A stretch of DNA of 54,298 bases from Nostoc sp. KVJ20 (GCF_001712795.1 NZ_KV757643.1:26375-80672); one strand, 5' to 3'; counted from the stretch's first letter, positions 36,401 through 44,803 are shown. Notes: generated from the letters alone by a model not told the origin. Translations and numbers: made by a program.

Positions 36401-37714
36401 TATCTCGTCCCCAAAGAAGGGGAGACTTTCGGAAGTGAGCAACTACTAAGTTTTCTTCAGCAAAAGTTGCCTGAGCATTTGTTGCCTTCTGCGTTTGTAA
36501 TAGTCGATTCTCTGCCATTGAATGCTAATGGTCAAGTTGATCGCAAAGCTTTACCTGCGCTCAATCCAACTAATTCTAAAATAGAAAAAATATTTGCTAC
36601 AGCAGAAAACCCTTTACAACTTCAATTAACAGAAATCTGGGAAAATGTTTTAGGAGTTCATCCGATTGGAATAACAGACAACTTTTTTGATTTGGGTGGA
36701 CACTCGCTGCTTGCAGTACGTCTGTTTTCTGAGATTGAAAAGATTGTAGGCAAAAACTTAGCTTTATCTATACTTTTGCAAGCCCCAACTATTGAGCAAT
36801 TAGCTAATATTGTTGAGCGAGAAAAATCCTCAAAATCTGGGGTTGCTGCGACACCAACATCTGACGTCAAGTCTGAAACATCAATTCCTTGGTCATCTTT
36901 AGTAGCTATTCAGCCCAACGGTTCTAAGCCTCCTTTCTTCTGTGTACATGGTTTGGGTGGAGAAGTTCTGCGTTTCCGTGAATTGGCAGTGCATTTAGGA
37001 TCAGATCAACCATTTTATGGACTGCAACCACAAGGGTTAGATGGAAAGCAACTTCCTTATACCCGAATCGAAGATATGGCAGCGCACTACATTCAACAAA
37101 TCCAGACTATTCAGCCCCATGAGCCTTATTTGATCGGCGGATACTCCTCTGGGGGGATAATTGCTTACGAGATGGCTCGGCAATTGGCCATGCAAGGGAA
37201 GAAAGTAGCTTTGCTAGTTTTATTTGATACCTACGGTTCAAGAAATATTGAATCTGTGCCATTAACCTCTCGCAATTGGAAGAGTCTTTTAGCAATTGCA
37301 TATAACGGTCTTATTGAGCAGGTAAAAGGAAATACAGAGCGGCTGAAGTATCAAATCAAAGAGATACTCTGGCGGATTGTCTTTCACTTTCACCTGATTC
37401 TCGGACGCCCCTTACCTTACTCCAACCGGAAATACATGGTGGAAGAGGCCACCAGACAAGCACTCAGAAAATATGTTCTACAAGTTTACTCAGGTCGAGC
37501 AACCGTATTCCGAACAGAAGATGGTCTTGTAGTTGGACAACGAGAGGCTGATGCCAAAATGGGTTGGGGTAAATTGGCATTAGGGGGAGTGGATATCTAT
37601 GATATTTCTGGGATTCATAATTCCATTTTTAAAGAACCCCATGTACGATCTGTGTCCGAAAAAATGAAGGCTTGCATAGATCAAATTATTGCAGAAAGTA
37701 ACTCAGTGAAGTAA
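33419..37714 (+). CDS. Terminal NRPS: TubC docking-C-A(degenerate)-PCP-TE (1431 aa)
   Basis: Order: TubC N-terminal docking domain (1-55; LLSELRQRDVKLWLEGDRLR), C (about 70-500), A (about 515-1045), PCP (DNFFDLGGHSLL) and a type I thioesterase (about 1165-1425) with Ser1243 in GGYSSGG and a late His (GIHNS). The C-domain motif is MHCIVCDG: the second, catalytic His is Cys209. The A domain lacks key residues. A3 is YVSGGNGKPNG, the amino-anchoring Asp of A4 is Asn738 (ITYNSF), A5 is NAYGSLE, and A10 is NGQVDR, so the adenylating Lys is Gln1039. This module probably cannot choose or activate an amino acid, while release by the TE remains possible. Not a pseudogene: the frame is open throughout. 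Confidence 0.93.
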   Translation: MKTLDELLSELRQRDVKLWLEGDRLRYRAAKDSLTPELLTELKTQKAEIINFLRQITTSASSQIPPIVACERNSNLPLSFGQQRIWFLHQFEPNSSSNNMPVVVRFTGNLNVAFLEESLREVVRRHEVLRTTFPAVNGKPTQVIATDVSLTLPIIDLRQVPDEKREAEALLLATKEAHQPFDLANGPILRLLLLRLSDREHLLIWNMHCIVCDGASSDLFYQDFTTIYKALSGGKASPLTPLPVQYADFTNWQYQWLQGEVLESQVNYWKQKLEGNLPIIELPYDHPRPHGVQTYRGDRAALLLSKTLNHALTDLSQKWGVTLFMTLLTVFELLLYRYSGQEDLLISFASASRGQVETERLIGFFSNTLVMRGNLAGNPTFRQLLDRVRKDCLEAYTHQDLPFERLIEELRPEQQSRNSSSLFQVKFSLNPPWSNGRGMGAVQLPDLTITSLFGYIYHGKTKYDLTLVLREQDNGLGMVFDYNAEMFDASTIERMLGHFKTLLEGIVANPDQPISELPLLTAPEHQLLVDWNSKQADYPHNTCIHQWFEAQAKRTPDNIAVSFENQQLTYQELNQRANQLADYLQTLGVKSGVLVGLYVEPSLEMIVGLLGILKAGGTYVSIAPTSGQDRLSFILKDAQISVVLTQSSLVEKFSEHQVKVICLDNDWEGIALHTTENQNYYTTDQTLACVMYVSGGNGKPNGIAITHRNLVTHSLAISDTWELTQSDRLLLLPSITYNSFIESLFPTWIAGAIAILQPQELQNSTAQFFPFIAQQKITVVNLPTSFWYELVKEPSVSPQTLPVSLRLVMVGGEKVSRNAYLTWVEKVGKQVRWLNAYGSLETTLTATVYDPATATEASNTRPEIPIGRAIANTKIYILDQRLQPLPVGVTGEIYISGIGVAQGYFNRLELTSEKFIPNPFSSEPGSYLYRSGDLGRYLSDGNIEFIGRLDNQAKIRGFRVELTEIETILGQFPGVQKTVVIAKEDIPGDKHLVAYLVPKEGETFGSEQLLSFLQQKLPEHLLPSAFVIVDSLPLNANGQVDRKALPALNPTNSKIEKIFATAENPLQLQLTEIWENVLGVHPIGITDNFFDLGGHSLLAVRLFSEIEKIVGKNLALSILLQAPTIEQLANIVEREKSSKSGVAATPTSDVKSETSIPWSSLVAIQPNGSKPPFFCVHGLGGEVLRFRELAVHLGSDQPFYGLQPQGLDGKQLPYTRIEDMAAHYIQQIQTIQPHEPYLIGGYSSGGIIAYEMARQLAMQGKKVALLVLFDTYGSRNIESVPLTSRNWKSLLAIAYNGLIEQVKGNTERLKYQIKEILWRIVFHFHLILGRPLPYSNRKYMVEEATRQALRKYVLQVYSGRATVFRTEDGLVVGQREADAKMGWGKLALGGVDIYDISGIHNSIFKEPHVRSVSEKMKACIDQIIAESNSVK

Positions 37715-37828
37715 AAAACTTAACTCTATAAGCCAGATATAAAACCTATTTTGCTTCTCACTTCTGACTCTTTGAACTTCGTTACTCGATTAAAGTTATT
37801 TCTGAATTCTGTTTTAGTGATAGCTTTC

Positions 37829-37866
37829 CAACCTCATCTCTCTTGCGGGATGGGGTTGTTTTATTT
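37829..37866 (+). terminator. Terminator behind the NRPS cluster
   Basis: CAACCTCATC pairs with GATGGGGTTG (one G-U pair) and is followed by TTTTATTT. The same stem recurs behind the propeller protein at 40907. The remainder of the 356-bp gap 37715-38070 shows no gene and no clear ribosome binding site for the next frame. Confidence 0.75.
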
Positions 37867-38070
37867 GTGAGTAAGAACTTTTAAAGGCGGCTTGATATAT
37901 GTGTAAATGCGATCGCTAATAAAGCCTTTGCATCAGTTCTAAACAGGATTTTGATAAGTGTATTTACTGAGGGTTTATCTTGTTTTATACAATAAACTAT
38001 ATAGTGCATTCCTGACCTTGCTAGCAAAGAATATTACTTTTACTAACTATTTTGCAATCTCAAGACAAAC

Positions 38071-40875
38071 ATGATGCAGAAAATCCTGAATTTCGTAGAA
38101 GTCCAAAAAAATGGCACAAATGGTGTCGATGGGCTTGGTAGTGTCTACTCCATTACGGTCAGCCCTGACGGCAAATTCGTTTATGCATCTGGATATGGTG
38201 ACTCGGCGGTAGCGGTATTTGAGCGCAATCAAGAAACAGGCCAGCTGAGTTTCGTAGAAGTTCAAAAAGATGATACAAATGGCGTTGATGGACTTGCTGG
38301 TGCTGAATCCCTCGCTGTCAGCCCTGACGGCAAATTCCTTTATGTTCCTGGATATAATGACTCGGCTGTAGCAGTGTTTGAGCGCAATCAACAAACAGGA
38401 CAGCTGAGTTTTGTAGAAGTTCAAAAAGATGATACTAATGGTGTCGATGGACTTAATGGTGCTGCTTCTGTAACTGTCAGCCTCGATGGCAAATACCTCT
38501 ATGCTGCTGGATATAATGACTCGGCGGTAGCGGTGTTTGAGCGCAATCAAGAAACAGGCCAGTTGACTTTTGTAGAAGTTCAAAAAGATGATACCAATGG
38601 TGTCGATGGGCTTGCTGGTGCTAACTCGGTCATCGTCAGTCCTGACGGCAAATACCTCTATGTTGCTGGATTTGATGACTCAGCGGTAGCGGTGTTTGAG
38701 CGCAATCAAGAAACAGGTCAGTTGACTTTTGTAGAAGTTCAAAAAGATGATACCAATGGTGTCGATGGACTTGCAGCCGCCGCTGTTGTAACTGTTAGCC
38801 TCGATGGCAAATACCTTTATACTGCTGGATATAATGACTCAGCGGTAGCGGTGTTTGAGCGCAATCAAGAAACAGGCCAGTTGACTTTTGTAGAAGTTCA
38901 AAAAGATGATACCAATGGTGTCGATGGACTTGCTCAAGTCTACTCCATCACCATCAGCCCCGACGGCAAATACCTCTATGCTGCTGGATATAATGACTCA
39001 GCGGTAGCGGTGTTTGAGCGCAATCAAGAAACAGGCCAGTTGACTTTTGTAGAAGTTCAAAAAGATGATACCAATGGTGTTGATGGGCTTGCTGGTGCGA
39101 CTGTTGTAACTCTCAGCCCTGACGGGAAAAATCTCTACGTAGGTGGATATGACGAGGCGGCGGTGGCGGTGTTTAGTGCGCCTTTCAACAATGCGCCAGA
39201 ATTGGCAAATGAAATTCAAGATCAAGAAGCTACCGAAGATAGTGTCTTTAACTTCATTGTTCCAGTTGACACCTTCAGCGATGCAGATGTTGGAGATATC
39301 CTGACTTACACTGCAACTCTGGCAAATGATGATTTACTACCGACTTGGTTGAACTTCAATCCTACTACCCTTACCTTCAGTGGCACTCCGACAAATAACG
39401 ATGTGGGTAGTCTAGACATCAAAGTTATCGCTGAAGATATTGCTGGAGATAAAGCCAGTGATGTATTTACACTTGCGGTTGCTGACAAGAATTTTGAACC
39501 GACAAATTTGATATTTACCGCTATCAGCGATGACGACGATGACGACGATGACGATGATGATGACGATGATGACGATAGTGGTACTGGCGACGGAGATGAT
39601 GATGACGATGATGATAAAAAAATCATTGGTTTCTTCACCACCATTGACCCAGACCAAGACGATAAACACACTTATAGTTTAGTGGCGGGTGCTGGAGATA
39701 CTGATAATAGTGCATTCATCATTGAGGGAGATAGCTTAAAAATTAAATCTGATGTCACTAAATCTAGCTATAAAATCCGCGTTCGCACTACTGACCTTGG
39801 TGGACTTTCTTTTGAAAAGGATTTAGCTGTTAATATTGATGGCTTTGGGTCTACTACAAATACCCAGATAACAACAATTTTTCAGCTTATAAATATTACT
39901 CAGAATATCTTTATTGTCAACAGTAAAGTTAAGGGTAAAAAAGGAAAGCTCTCTCTTAAGATTAAAAACAACAATTCTAAAGAGGTGAATGAACTGTGTG
40001 TATTTGCTGTTGACGATGATGAAGGTAGAATTAACGGCATAGCCCCTGGTGCAGAGGGTTATACGCGAGTTGCTTTAGAGCGTTCAAAGGTGATTTTTTC
40101 CTCCATTGCTAAACTGCCCAAGGGTTTTAAGAATGATGATCTGAAAAATATCTTAGAATTCGAGTCTGGTACAAAACTCAGATTCTTTCTGATATCCAAC
40201 AGTACTACTCAGGCTGTACTGTCTGGAAAAAGTTCTTTCTCAAGTGTCGTTTTTTCTTCAGCTACAAGTAACAACACAGAAGAGGAAGGATTTTCTCTCA
40301 ACTTCAAGGATTTCACTGTTACAGTTCAGACAACAGAAGAAGAGGTATCTTTAGGTACTGGTTTGCAAGGCAAATATCAAGGTGAACTGATTGATTTACG
40401 AAGTGTGACGCAGTTAGTAACAGCCGAGTTTACAGTCAACAGAGAAGCAGCTTACAACAACTTTGTCGGCTTCTATCAAGTGGCTGATGAAAATGGTGGT
40501 ATTGACACCAATGGTGATGGCAAAGCAGATATTCTCGTTGGCCAGGCTGGTTACGCCCAAGCCGCTGTGAGTGCGCGTGTTACAGGCATTGACTTGGTAG
40601 CGGACAACCAAGGTACTGCAAATTACACTGGCACTTTCGGGCCGAATTCTTTGTTTGCACCATTTATTATTGTGGATGGTAAACCCGATGCTATTCTCAA
40701 TGGCAATGGCAATAAGAAGGTTTACTTCTCATTCTTGGGCGCTAACTCAGATAAAGTAGATCACATTCGACTGTTGGGAAATAATACCTTTGGTTTTGAG
40801 GATTTGCCAAATGGTGGTGACAAAGATTACAACGATGTGATTGTGCAGGTAAAATTGAGTGTTAATCCTGCCTAG
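38071..40875 (+). CDS. Beta-propeller repeat protein with Ig/cadherin-like domains, poly-Asp linker and DUF4114-like end (934 aa)
   Basis: Seven 53-residue repeats (about residues 8-372; FVEVQKDDTNGVDGLAGA...VSPDGKYLYAAGYNDSAVAVFERN) match the lactonase/YVTN-type seven-bladed propeller. Then come an Ig-like/cadherin-like domain (NNAPELANEIQDQEATEDS...GTPTNNDVGSLDI), an almost pure Asp linker (about 489-515) and a second cadherin-like part. A long beta-rich region ends in FGFEDLPNGGDKDYNDVIVQ, a DUF4114-type signature. There is no N-terminal signal peptide. The Asp-rich, calcium-binding character and the exporter plus HlyD genes downstream suggest type I secretion to the cell surface. No ribosome binding site is obvious and the first blade lacks its usual leading strand, so the true start is uncertain. 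Function unknown. Confidence 0.85.
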   Translation: MMQKILNFVEVQKNGTNGVDGLGSVYSITVSPDGKFVYASGYGDSAVAVFERNQETGQLSFVEVQKDDTNGVDGLAGAESLAVSPDGKFLYVPGYNDSAVAVFERNQQTGQLSFVEVQKDDTNGVDGLNGAASVTVSLDGKYLYAAGYNDSAVAVFERNQETGQLTFVEVQKDDTNGVDGLAGANSVIVSPDGKYLYVAGFDDSAVAVFERNQETGQLTFVEVQKDDTNGVDGLAAAAVVTVSLDGKYLYTAGYNDSAVAVFERNQETGQLTFVEVQKDDTNGVDGLAQVYSITISPDGKYLYAAGYNDSAVAVFERNQETGQLTFVEVQKDDTNGVDGLAGATVVTLSPDGKNLYVGGYDEAAVAVFSAPFNNAPELANEIQDQEATEDSVFNFIVPVDTFSDADVGDILTYTATLANDDLLPTWLNFNPTTLTFSGTPTNNDVGSLDIKVIAEDIAGDKASDVFTLAVADKNFEPTNLIFTAISDDDDDDDDDDDDDDDDSGTGDGDDDDDDDKKIIGFFTTIDPDQDDKHTYSLVAGAGDTDNSAFIIEGDSLKIKSDVTKSSYKIRVRTTDLGGLSFEKDLAVNIDGFGSTTNTQITTIFQLINITQNIFIVNSKVKGKKGKLSLKIKNNNSKEVNELCVFAVDDDEGRINGIAPGAEGYTRVALERSKVIFSSIAKLPKGFKNDDLKNILEFESGTKLRFFLISNSTTQAVLSGKSSFSSVVFSSATSNNTEEEGFSLNFKDFTVTVQTTEEEVSLGTGLQGKYQGELIDLRSVTQLVTAEFTVNREAAYNNFVGFYQVADENGGIDTNGDGKADILVGQAGYAQAAVSARVTGIDLVADNQGTANYTGTFGPNSLFAPFIIVDGKPDAILNGNGNKKVYFSFLGANSDKVDHIRLLGNNTFGFEDLPNGGDKDYNDVIVQVKLSVNPA
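38092..39186 (+). repeat. Seven tandem 159-bp coding repeats
   Basis: Units begin at 38092, 38251, 38410, 38569, 38728, 38887 and 39046, exactly 159 bases apart, the last being shortened. Units 3-6 are nearly identical at DNA level (for example GCGGTAGCGGTGTTTGAGCG recurs), pointing to recent duplication or gene conversion within the propeller. Confidence 0.9.
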
Positions 40876-40906
40876 TATCAAACGCGAGTAATTACTTAGC
40901 AAAATC

Positions 40907-40945
40907 AAACAACCTCATCCCGGTTGCGGGGTGGGGTTGTTTAAT
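40907..40945 (+). terminator. Strong terminator after the propeller gene
   Basis: AAACAACCTCATCCC pairs with GGGGTGGGGTTGTTT over 15 positions (with G-U pairs) around GGTTGC. The stem's own end provides the T-rich tail. It is a relative of the stem at 37829. Confidence 0.75.
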
Positions 40946-41692
40946 GCATGGTGATTAAATTGGCGTGATATTAATTAAACTAGTGAATTTACTGAAGGCA
41001 GTTATTGTCTTTCCTTCATAAATTTAATGGTTGATTCCTCTAGGGTGACAAAAATCTTCACCTTTACTTTTCCAGTTAATTTTTATTAAATTAAGCTACC
41101 AAAAAGTGATGGAAAATTCTTTCATAATCGGGTATCACGCTGTTTATCAAGAAAGCTCACTGTCTTTTGCCATACGTAATATTGTTAATCCCTATGTTAA
41201 AAAATTTGTAAAACATAACTCAGAAATTTAAAGGTTTTTTTATTACATAATTCTTAATAGGGTATTTACTTAGGAAGGCATCTGTGATACTTTCATGTTG
41301 ATTATCATAAATTCAAATAGGCAACCTTAAATTTAACAACCGCTTTTCTGTGTCTTGGGTTGATGATAAGTATCCATCGTTCATAGTTGCAATGCTAAAT
41401 ATTGATTTTAAACTTGTATAAATTATGTAGCGTTAACCAAGTGATAACTTGTTCTCGATATATTTACACTATTTTGTTCTGAACAATGCATAAAAATAGA
41501 AACCATCTGATGTAAGTGCAGGTATGCAATTAGACTAAAATACCCTCTGTATCTATACATATTGAGCCACACTGAATGCCATAAAAGTCTTGCTGCTGGT
41601 GGCATAAAACCAAACACTGCCACTGTTAGTAAAAAAGATACTCTCTAATATTTTCCACTTTATTCCTCACTTTTACCTTCAACTTGTTTTAT
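40946..41692. other. 0.75-kb intergenic stretch, no gene seen
   Basis: AT-rich DNA between the propeller gene and the exporter. A 66-codon minus-strand frame at 41423-41623 has no recognisable features. No ribosome binding site is visible before the exporter, and a promoter must lie here if the transport genes are separately expressed. Confidence 0.4.
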
Positions 41693-44600
41693 ATGACTTA
41701 TATTAAGAACACTTTTACCGAATTTATCACCACCCTAGAAGGGTTTGAACAGTTACCAGATGGAGCGATCGCTAATCTATCAGAACAACTGCAAGCTTGG
41801 CGATATCGCATAGGTCAGAAAATCATCGGTAAAGAAAGTCTCCCAGAACGCATCACCATTATTTATGAGGGACAAGTGCGCCTGTTGGGATACGACCCCC
41901 AGACGCAAATGCCAATTACCCTAAAATTACTGCAACCAGGGGAAATTATTGGCGAAATTGGTTTGTTGCGCGATATCCCCTGTGAAACAGCGATCGCTTC
42001 TACCGAAGTAGTCTGTTTAACCTTGAGTGCATCAGCATATTTTAGCTTTCTGGCTTCATACCCAGCTTTTGCCGAAGCTCGTAAGAACCGCAGTTATTTG
42101 GTAGAAGTTTTCGATATTCTCGGTTCCTATTGGCAAAAACAAGCGATCGCTACTTTAAACCTCAGAGAACTGGCAGAAACAGCTTTACCACAGGCGAAAG
42201 TACAATATTTACCCCCAGGAAAAACTTCATTCAACCAACTGGACAGTGAAAGCGTCTGGTTTGTAAGTGGCGGTGGGACAGTCACGAATTTATCACCTGG
42301 CGATCGCTTAGAATCAGACGACGACAGAGACAAGATTCAGGTCATAGGTCAAAACCCCGTAAGGTTACTTGGTATACATCCCTCAGATTTGATCTTGGAA
42401 GATAGCCATGAGATAGTACTTGCGGTAAATAACACCCAATTGGATACCCAAGATGAAGATGAATTAGATATCCCTTACGCATCAGACGAAATAGTTCCAC
42501 AGACAGCCCCCCAGACTTCAAATAGTTCGTCAAAACAGAAATACCCGTTTTTTGGTGGTAAAGGAGAACTAAATACAGCCTTCGCCTGCTTCCAAATGGT
42601 CGCAAAGCACCTAGAAATACCGTTTCGCCGAGAAGTGGTTCGCCGCATCTTAACCGAGCAAGTCAAACGTCAGGGTACTATATCGTTTCAAGTTACTGCT
42701 TACCTGGCGGAGTTGATCGGACTTAAGGCGCAGTTAGTAGATATACCAATTGCTTCAGTGACGCGCATTCCGACACCGGCGTTGATTCGCTATGGTGATA
42801 ATTTTGCAGTTTTATATGCAGCGGATGCAAACACCGTGGTAGTGGGTGTCCCATCTAAAGGAATTGTGCGCTGCAAACCTGCTCAATTGGTTGAACAATT
42901 AGATGTTGATCCAACCACCTTCCCACCCCAAGCGAGAGTATTACTGCTTACTGCTACCAATCAAACACCCCAAGAACGCTTTAGTTTACGGTGGTTTATA
43001 CCCTATTTGTCAAAGCATCGGCGAGTCTTAATAGAGGTTTTTATTGCTTCCTTTTTCGTGCAGTTGGCGGCGTTGGCAAATCCGCTAGTTGTCCAGTTAA
43101 TTATCGACAAAGTTATCACTCAAAATAGTATTGGTACACTACATATTTTGGGGATTTTACTATTAGTAGTCGGGCTATTTGAAGCAGTCCTGACTACCTT
43201 ACGAACCTACTTATTTGTCGATACCACTAACCGGATCGATATGGGATTAGGGTCGCAAATCATCGATCACTTACTACGTTTACCGCTGCGTTATTTTGAA
43301 CGCCGACCAGTGGGTGAACTTTCTACTCGGATCAACGAACTAGAAAATATCCGCCAATTCCTGACGGGTACTGCCTTAACGGTGGGGTTAGATGCTCTGT
43401 TCTCGGTGGTTTATATCGGTGTAATGCTGATTTACAGTTGGCAACTCACCTTGGTAGGCTTAAGCACAATTCCTGTGTTTATCGTGATCACCTTAATTGC
43501 TTCTCCCACCATTAGTAGACAGTTACGCGCCAAAGCCGAACGCAACGCCGAAACTCAATCTTATTTAGTGGAGGTGATGTCAGGAATTCAAACAGTTAAA
43601 GCGCAAAATATCGAATTGCGATCGCGCTTTTCTTGGCAAGAGCGTTATGCTCGGTTCGTCGCCGCTGGTTTTAAAACAGTTGTGACTTCTACCCTCGCGA
43701 ACTCTACCAGTAACTTTCTCAACAAACTCAGCAGTTTATTAGTTTTGTGGGTAGGAGCTTATCTAGTACTCCAAGGAGAATTAACTTTAGGCGAATTAAT
43801 TGCCTTTAGAATTATATCGGGTTACGTCACCAGCCCCATATTGCGTTTAGCTCAACTCTGGCAAAGCTTCCAAGAAACTGCCTTGTCTCTAGAGCGTTTA
43901 AGCGATATTGTCGATACACCACAAGAAGGAGAAACAGACCGCTACAACATACCCTTACCTGCGATTAAGGGAGCAGTGAAATATGAAAATGTTTCCTTCC
44001 GTTTTGGTACAAGTGGCCCTCTACAACTTTCTAATGTCAACCTCGAATTTGCACCAGGGAAATTTATCGGCATCGTCGGACAAAGTGGATCTGGTAAAAG
44101 TACGATGATGAAATTACTGCTGAGACTTTACGAAACCGAGTCTGGCAGAATCTTGATTGATGGTTATGATATCGCCAAAGTGGAACTTTATTCACTGCGA
44201 CGACAAATTGGTGTAGTTCCTCAAGAAACGTTGTTATTTGATGGCAGTGTTCAGGAAAATATTGCCCTAACCAATCCCGATGCGACAACCGAAGAAATTA
44301 TCGAAGCGGCTCAAGTTGCGTGCGCCCATGAGTTTATCATGAACTTGCCCAACGGTTACAACACACGGGTGGGAGAACGCGGTTCAGCACTTTCAGGTGG
44401 ACAACGACAAAGAATTGCGATCGCTCGTTCTGTTTTACAACGACCAAAATTATTAGTTTTAGATGAAGCAACTAGCGCCCTAGACTATCCCACAGAACGG
44501 CAAATCTGTCTGAATTTAGCCAAAGCATTCAAGGGTGATACAGTATTTTTTATTACTCACCGCCTGAACACCGTGAGTAATGCAGACATGATTGTTGTGA

Positions 44601-44701
44601 TGGATAATAGCAGGGTTATAGAACAAGGAAGCCATCAAGAATTAATGGCTACTAAAGGTCATTATTATTATCTATATCAGCAACAAGATGTGAACTTGTA
44701 A
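41693..44701 (+). CDS. ABC exporter with cNMP-binding-like N-terminus and degenerate C39 domain (1002 aa)
   Basis: A half-size exporter of the type I secretion class. Residues about 15-130 resemble a cyclic-nucleotide-binding beta-roll (GQVRLLG...LKLLQPGEIIGEIGLLRDIPCETAIAS). A C39-peptidase-like domain follows (about 285-415), but where peptidases have DCGAAC this has NTAFAC, so the catalytic Cys is Thr and it should bind rather than cleave, as in HlyB. Six hydrophobic segments lie at about 440-710. The ATPase has GQSGSGKST, LSGGQRQRIAIARS, LLVLDEATSALD and a TH-loop His. I chose ATG 41693 over TTG 41684. The HlyD partner follows 102 bases later. Likely cargo is the Asp-rich protein upstream; the NRPS product is the alternative. 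Confidence 0.9.
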   Translation: MTYIKNTFTEFITTLEGFEQLPDGAIANLSEQLQAWRYRIGQKIIGKESLPERITIIYEGQVRLLGYDPQTQMPITLKLLQPGEIIGEIGLLRDIPCETAIASTEVVCLTLSASAYFSFLASYPAFAEARKNRSYLVEVFDILGSYWQKQAIATLNLRELAETALPQAKVQYLPPGKTSFNQLDSESVWFVSGGGTVTNLSPGDRLESDDDRDKIQVIGQNPVRLLGIHPSDLILEDSHEIVLAVNNTQLDTQDEDELDIPYASDEIVPQTAPQTSNSSSKQKYPFFGGKGELNTAFACFQMVAKHLEIPFRREVVRRILTEQVKRQGTISFQVTAYLAELIGLKAQLVDIPIASVTRIPTPALIRYGDNFAVLYAADANTVVVGVPSKGIVRCKPAQLVEQLDVDPTTFPPQARVLLLTATNQTPQERFSLRWFIPYLSKHRRVLIEVFIASFFVQLAALANPLVVQLIIDKVITQNSIGTLHILGILLLVVGLFEAVLTTLRTYLFVDTTNRIDMGLGSQIIDHLLRLPLRYFERRPVGELSTRINELENIRQFLTGTALTVGLDALFSVVYIGVMLIYSWQLTLVGLSTIPVFIVITLIASPTISRQLRAKAERNAETQSYLVEVMSGIQTVKAQNIELRSRFSWQERYARFVAAGFKTVVTSTLANSTSNFLNKLSSLLVLWVGAYLVLQGELTLGELIAFRIISGYVTSPILRLAQLWQSFQETALSLERLSDIVDTPQEGETDRYNIPLPAIKGAVKYENVSFRFGTSGPLQLSNVNLEFAPGKFIGIVGQSGSGKSTMMKLLLRLYETESGRILIDGYDIAKVELYSLRRQIGVVPQETLLFDGSVQENIALTNPDATTEEIIEAAQVACAHEFIMNLPNGYNTRVGERGSALSGGQRQRIAIARSVLQRPKLLVLDEATSALDYPTERQICLNLAKAFKGDTVFFITHRLNTVSNADMIVVMDNSRVIEQGSHQELMATKGHYYYLYQQQDVNL

Positions 44702-44714
44702 TTAGTCATTAGTT

Positions 44715-44800
44715 GTGGGCAAAGGTTTTTGGCATCGGTAAACATTGCCCACCCTACAAAAAATTTAAAATCCAAAATCCAAAATCTAAAATCCAAAATC
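44715..44800. repeat. Hairpin plus AATCCAAA heptamer repeats between exporter and HlyD genes
   Basis: GTGGGCAA (44715-44722) pairs with TTGCCCAC (44745-44752). It is followed by a series of AAAATCC units (AAAATCCAAAATCCAAAATC type) up to the HlyD start. An in-frame TTG at 44729 would translate these repeats, which is why the later ATG is preferred. Confidence 0.6.
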
Positions 44801-44803
44801 GTT

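Noticed and set aside
33419..37714. Calling the terminal NRPS gene a pseudogene
   Set aside because: The 1431-codon frame is uninterrupted, with intact carrier, thioesterase and docking domains. The defects are confined to active-site motifs of two domains.
21674..37714. Assigning the cluster to a named product such as microcystin, microginin or nostopeptolide
   Set aside because: The single PKS-aminotransferase module resembles McyE-type enzymes, but the aminoacyl starter, the lack of an acyl-AMP ligase and the short line do not match those pathways as I know them.
38047..38583. 178-codon minus-strand ORF with internal repeats
   Set aside because: It is the antisense shadow of the 159-bp propeller repeats; its repetitiveness derives wholly from the plus-strand gene.
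38092..39186. Possible CRISPR-like direct repeats
   Set aside because: Units are 159 bp, in frame and continuous with no spacers, so they are coding repeats. No CRISPR array was seen anywhere in the window.
39306..39671. Minus-strand ORF with a run of Ser
   Set aside because: The poly-Ser is the reverse reading of the GAT/GAC poly-Asp linker.
41423..41623. 66-codon minus-strand ORF in the gap before the exporter
   Set aside because: Atypical composition, no start signal and no recognisable motif.
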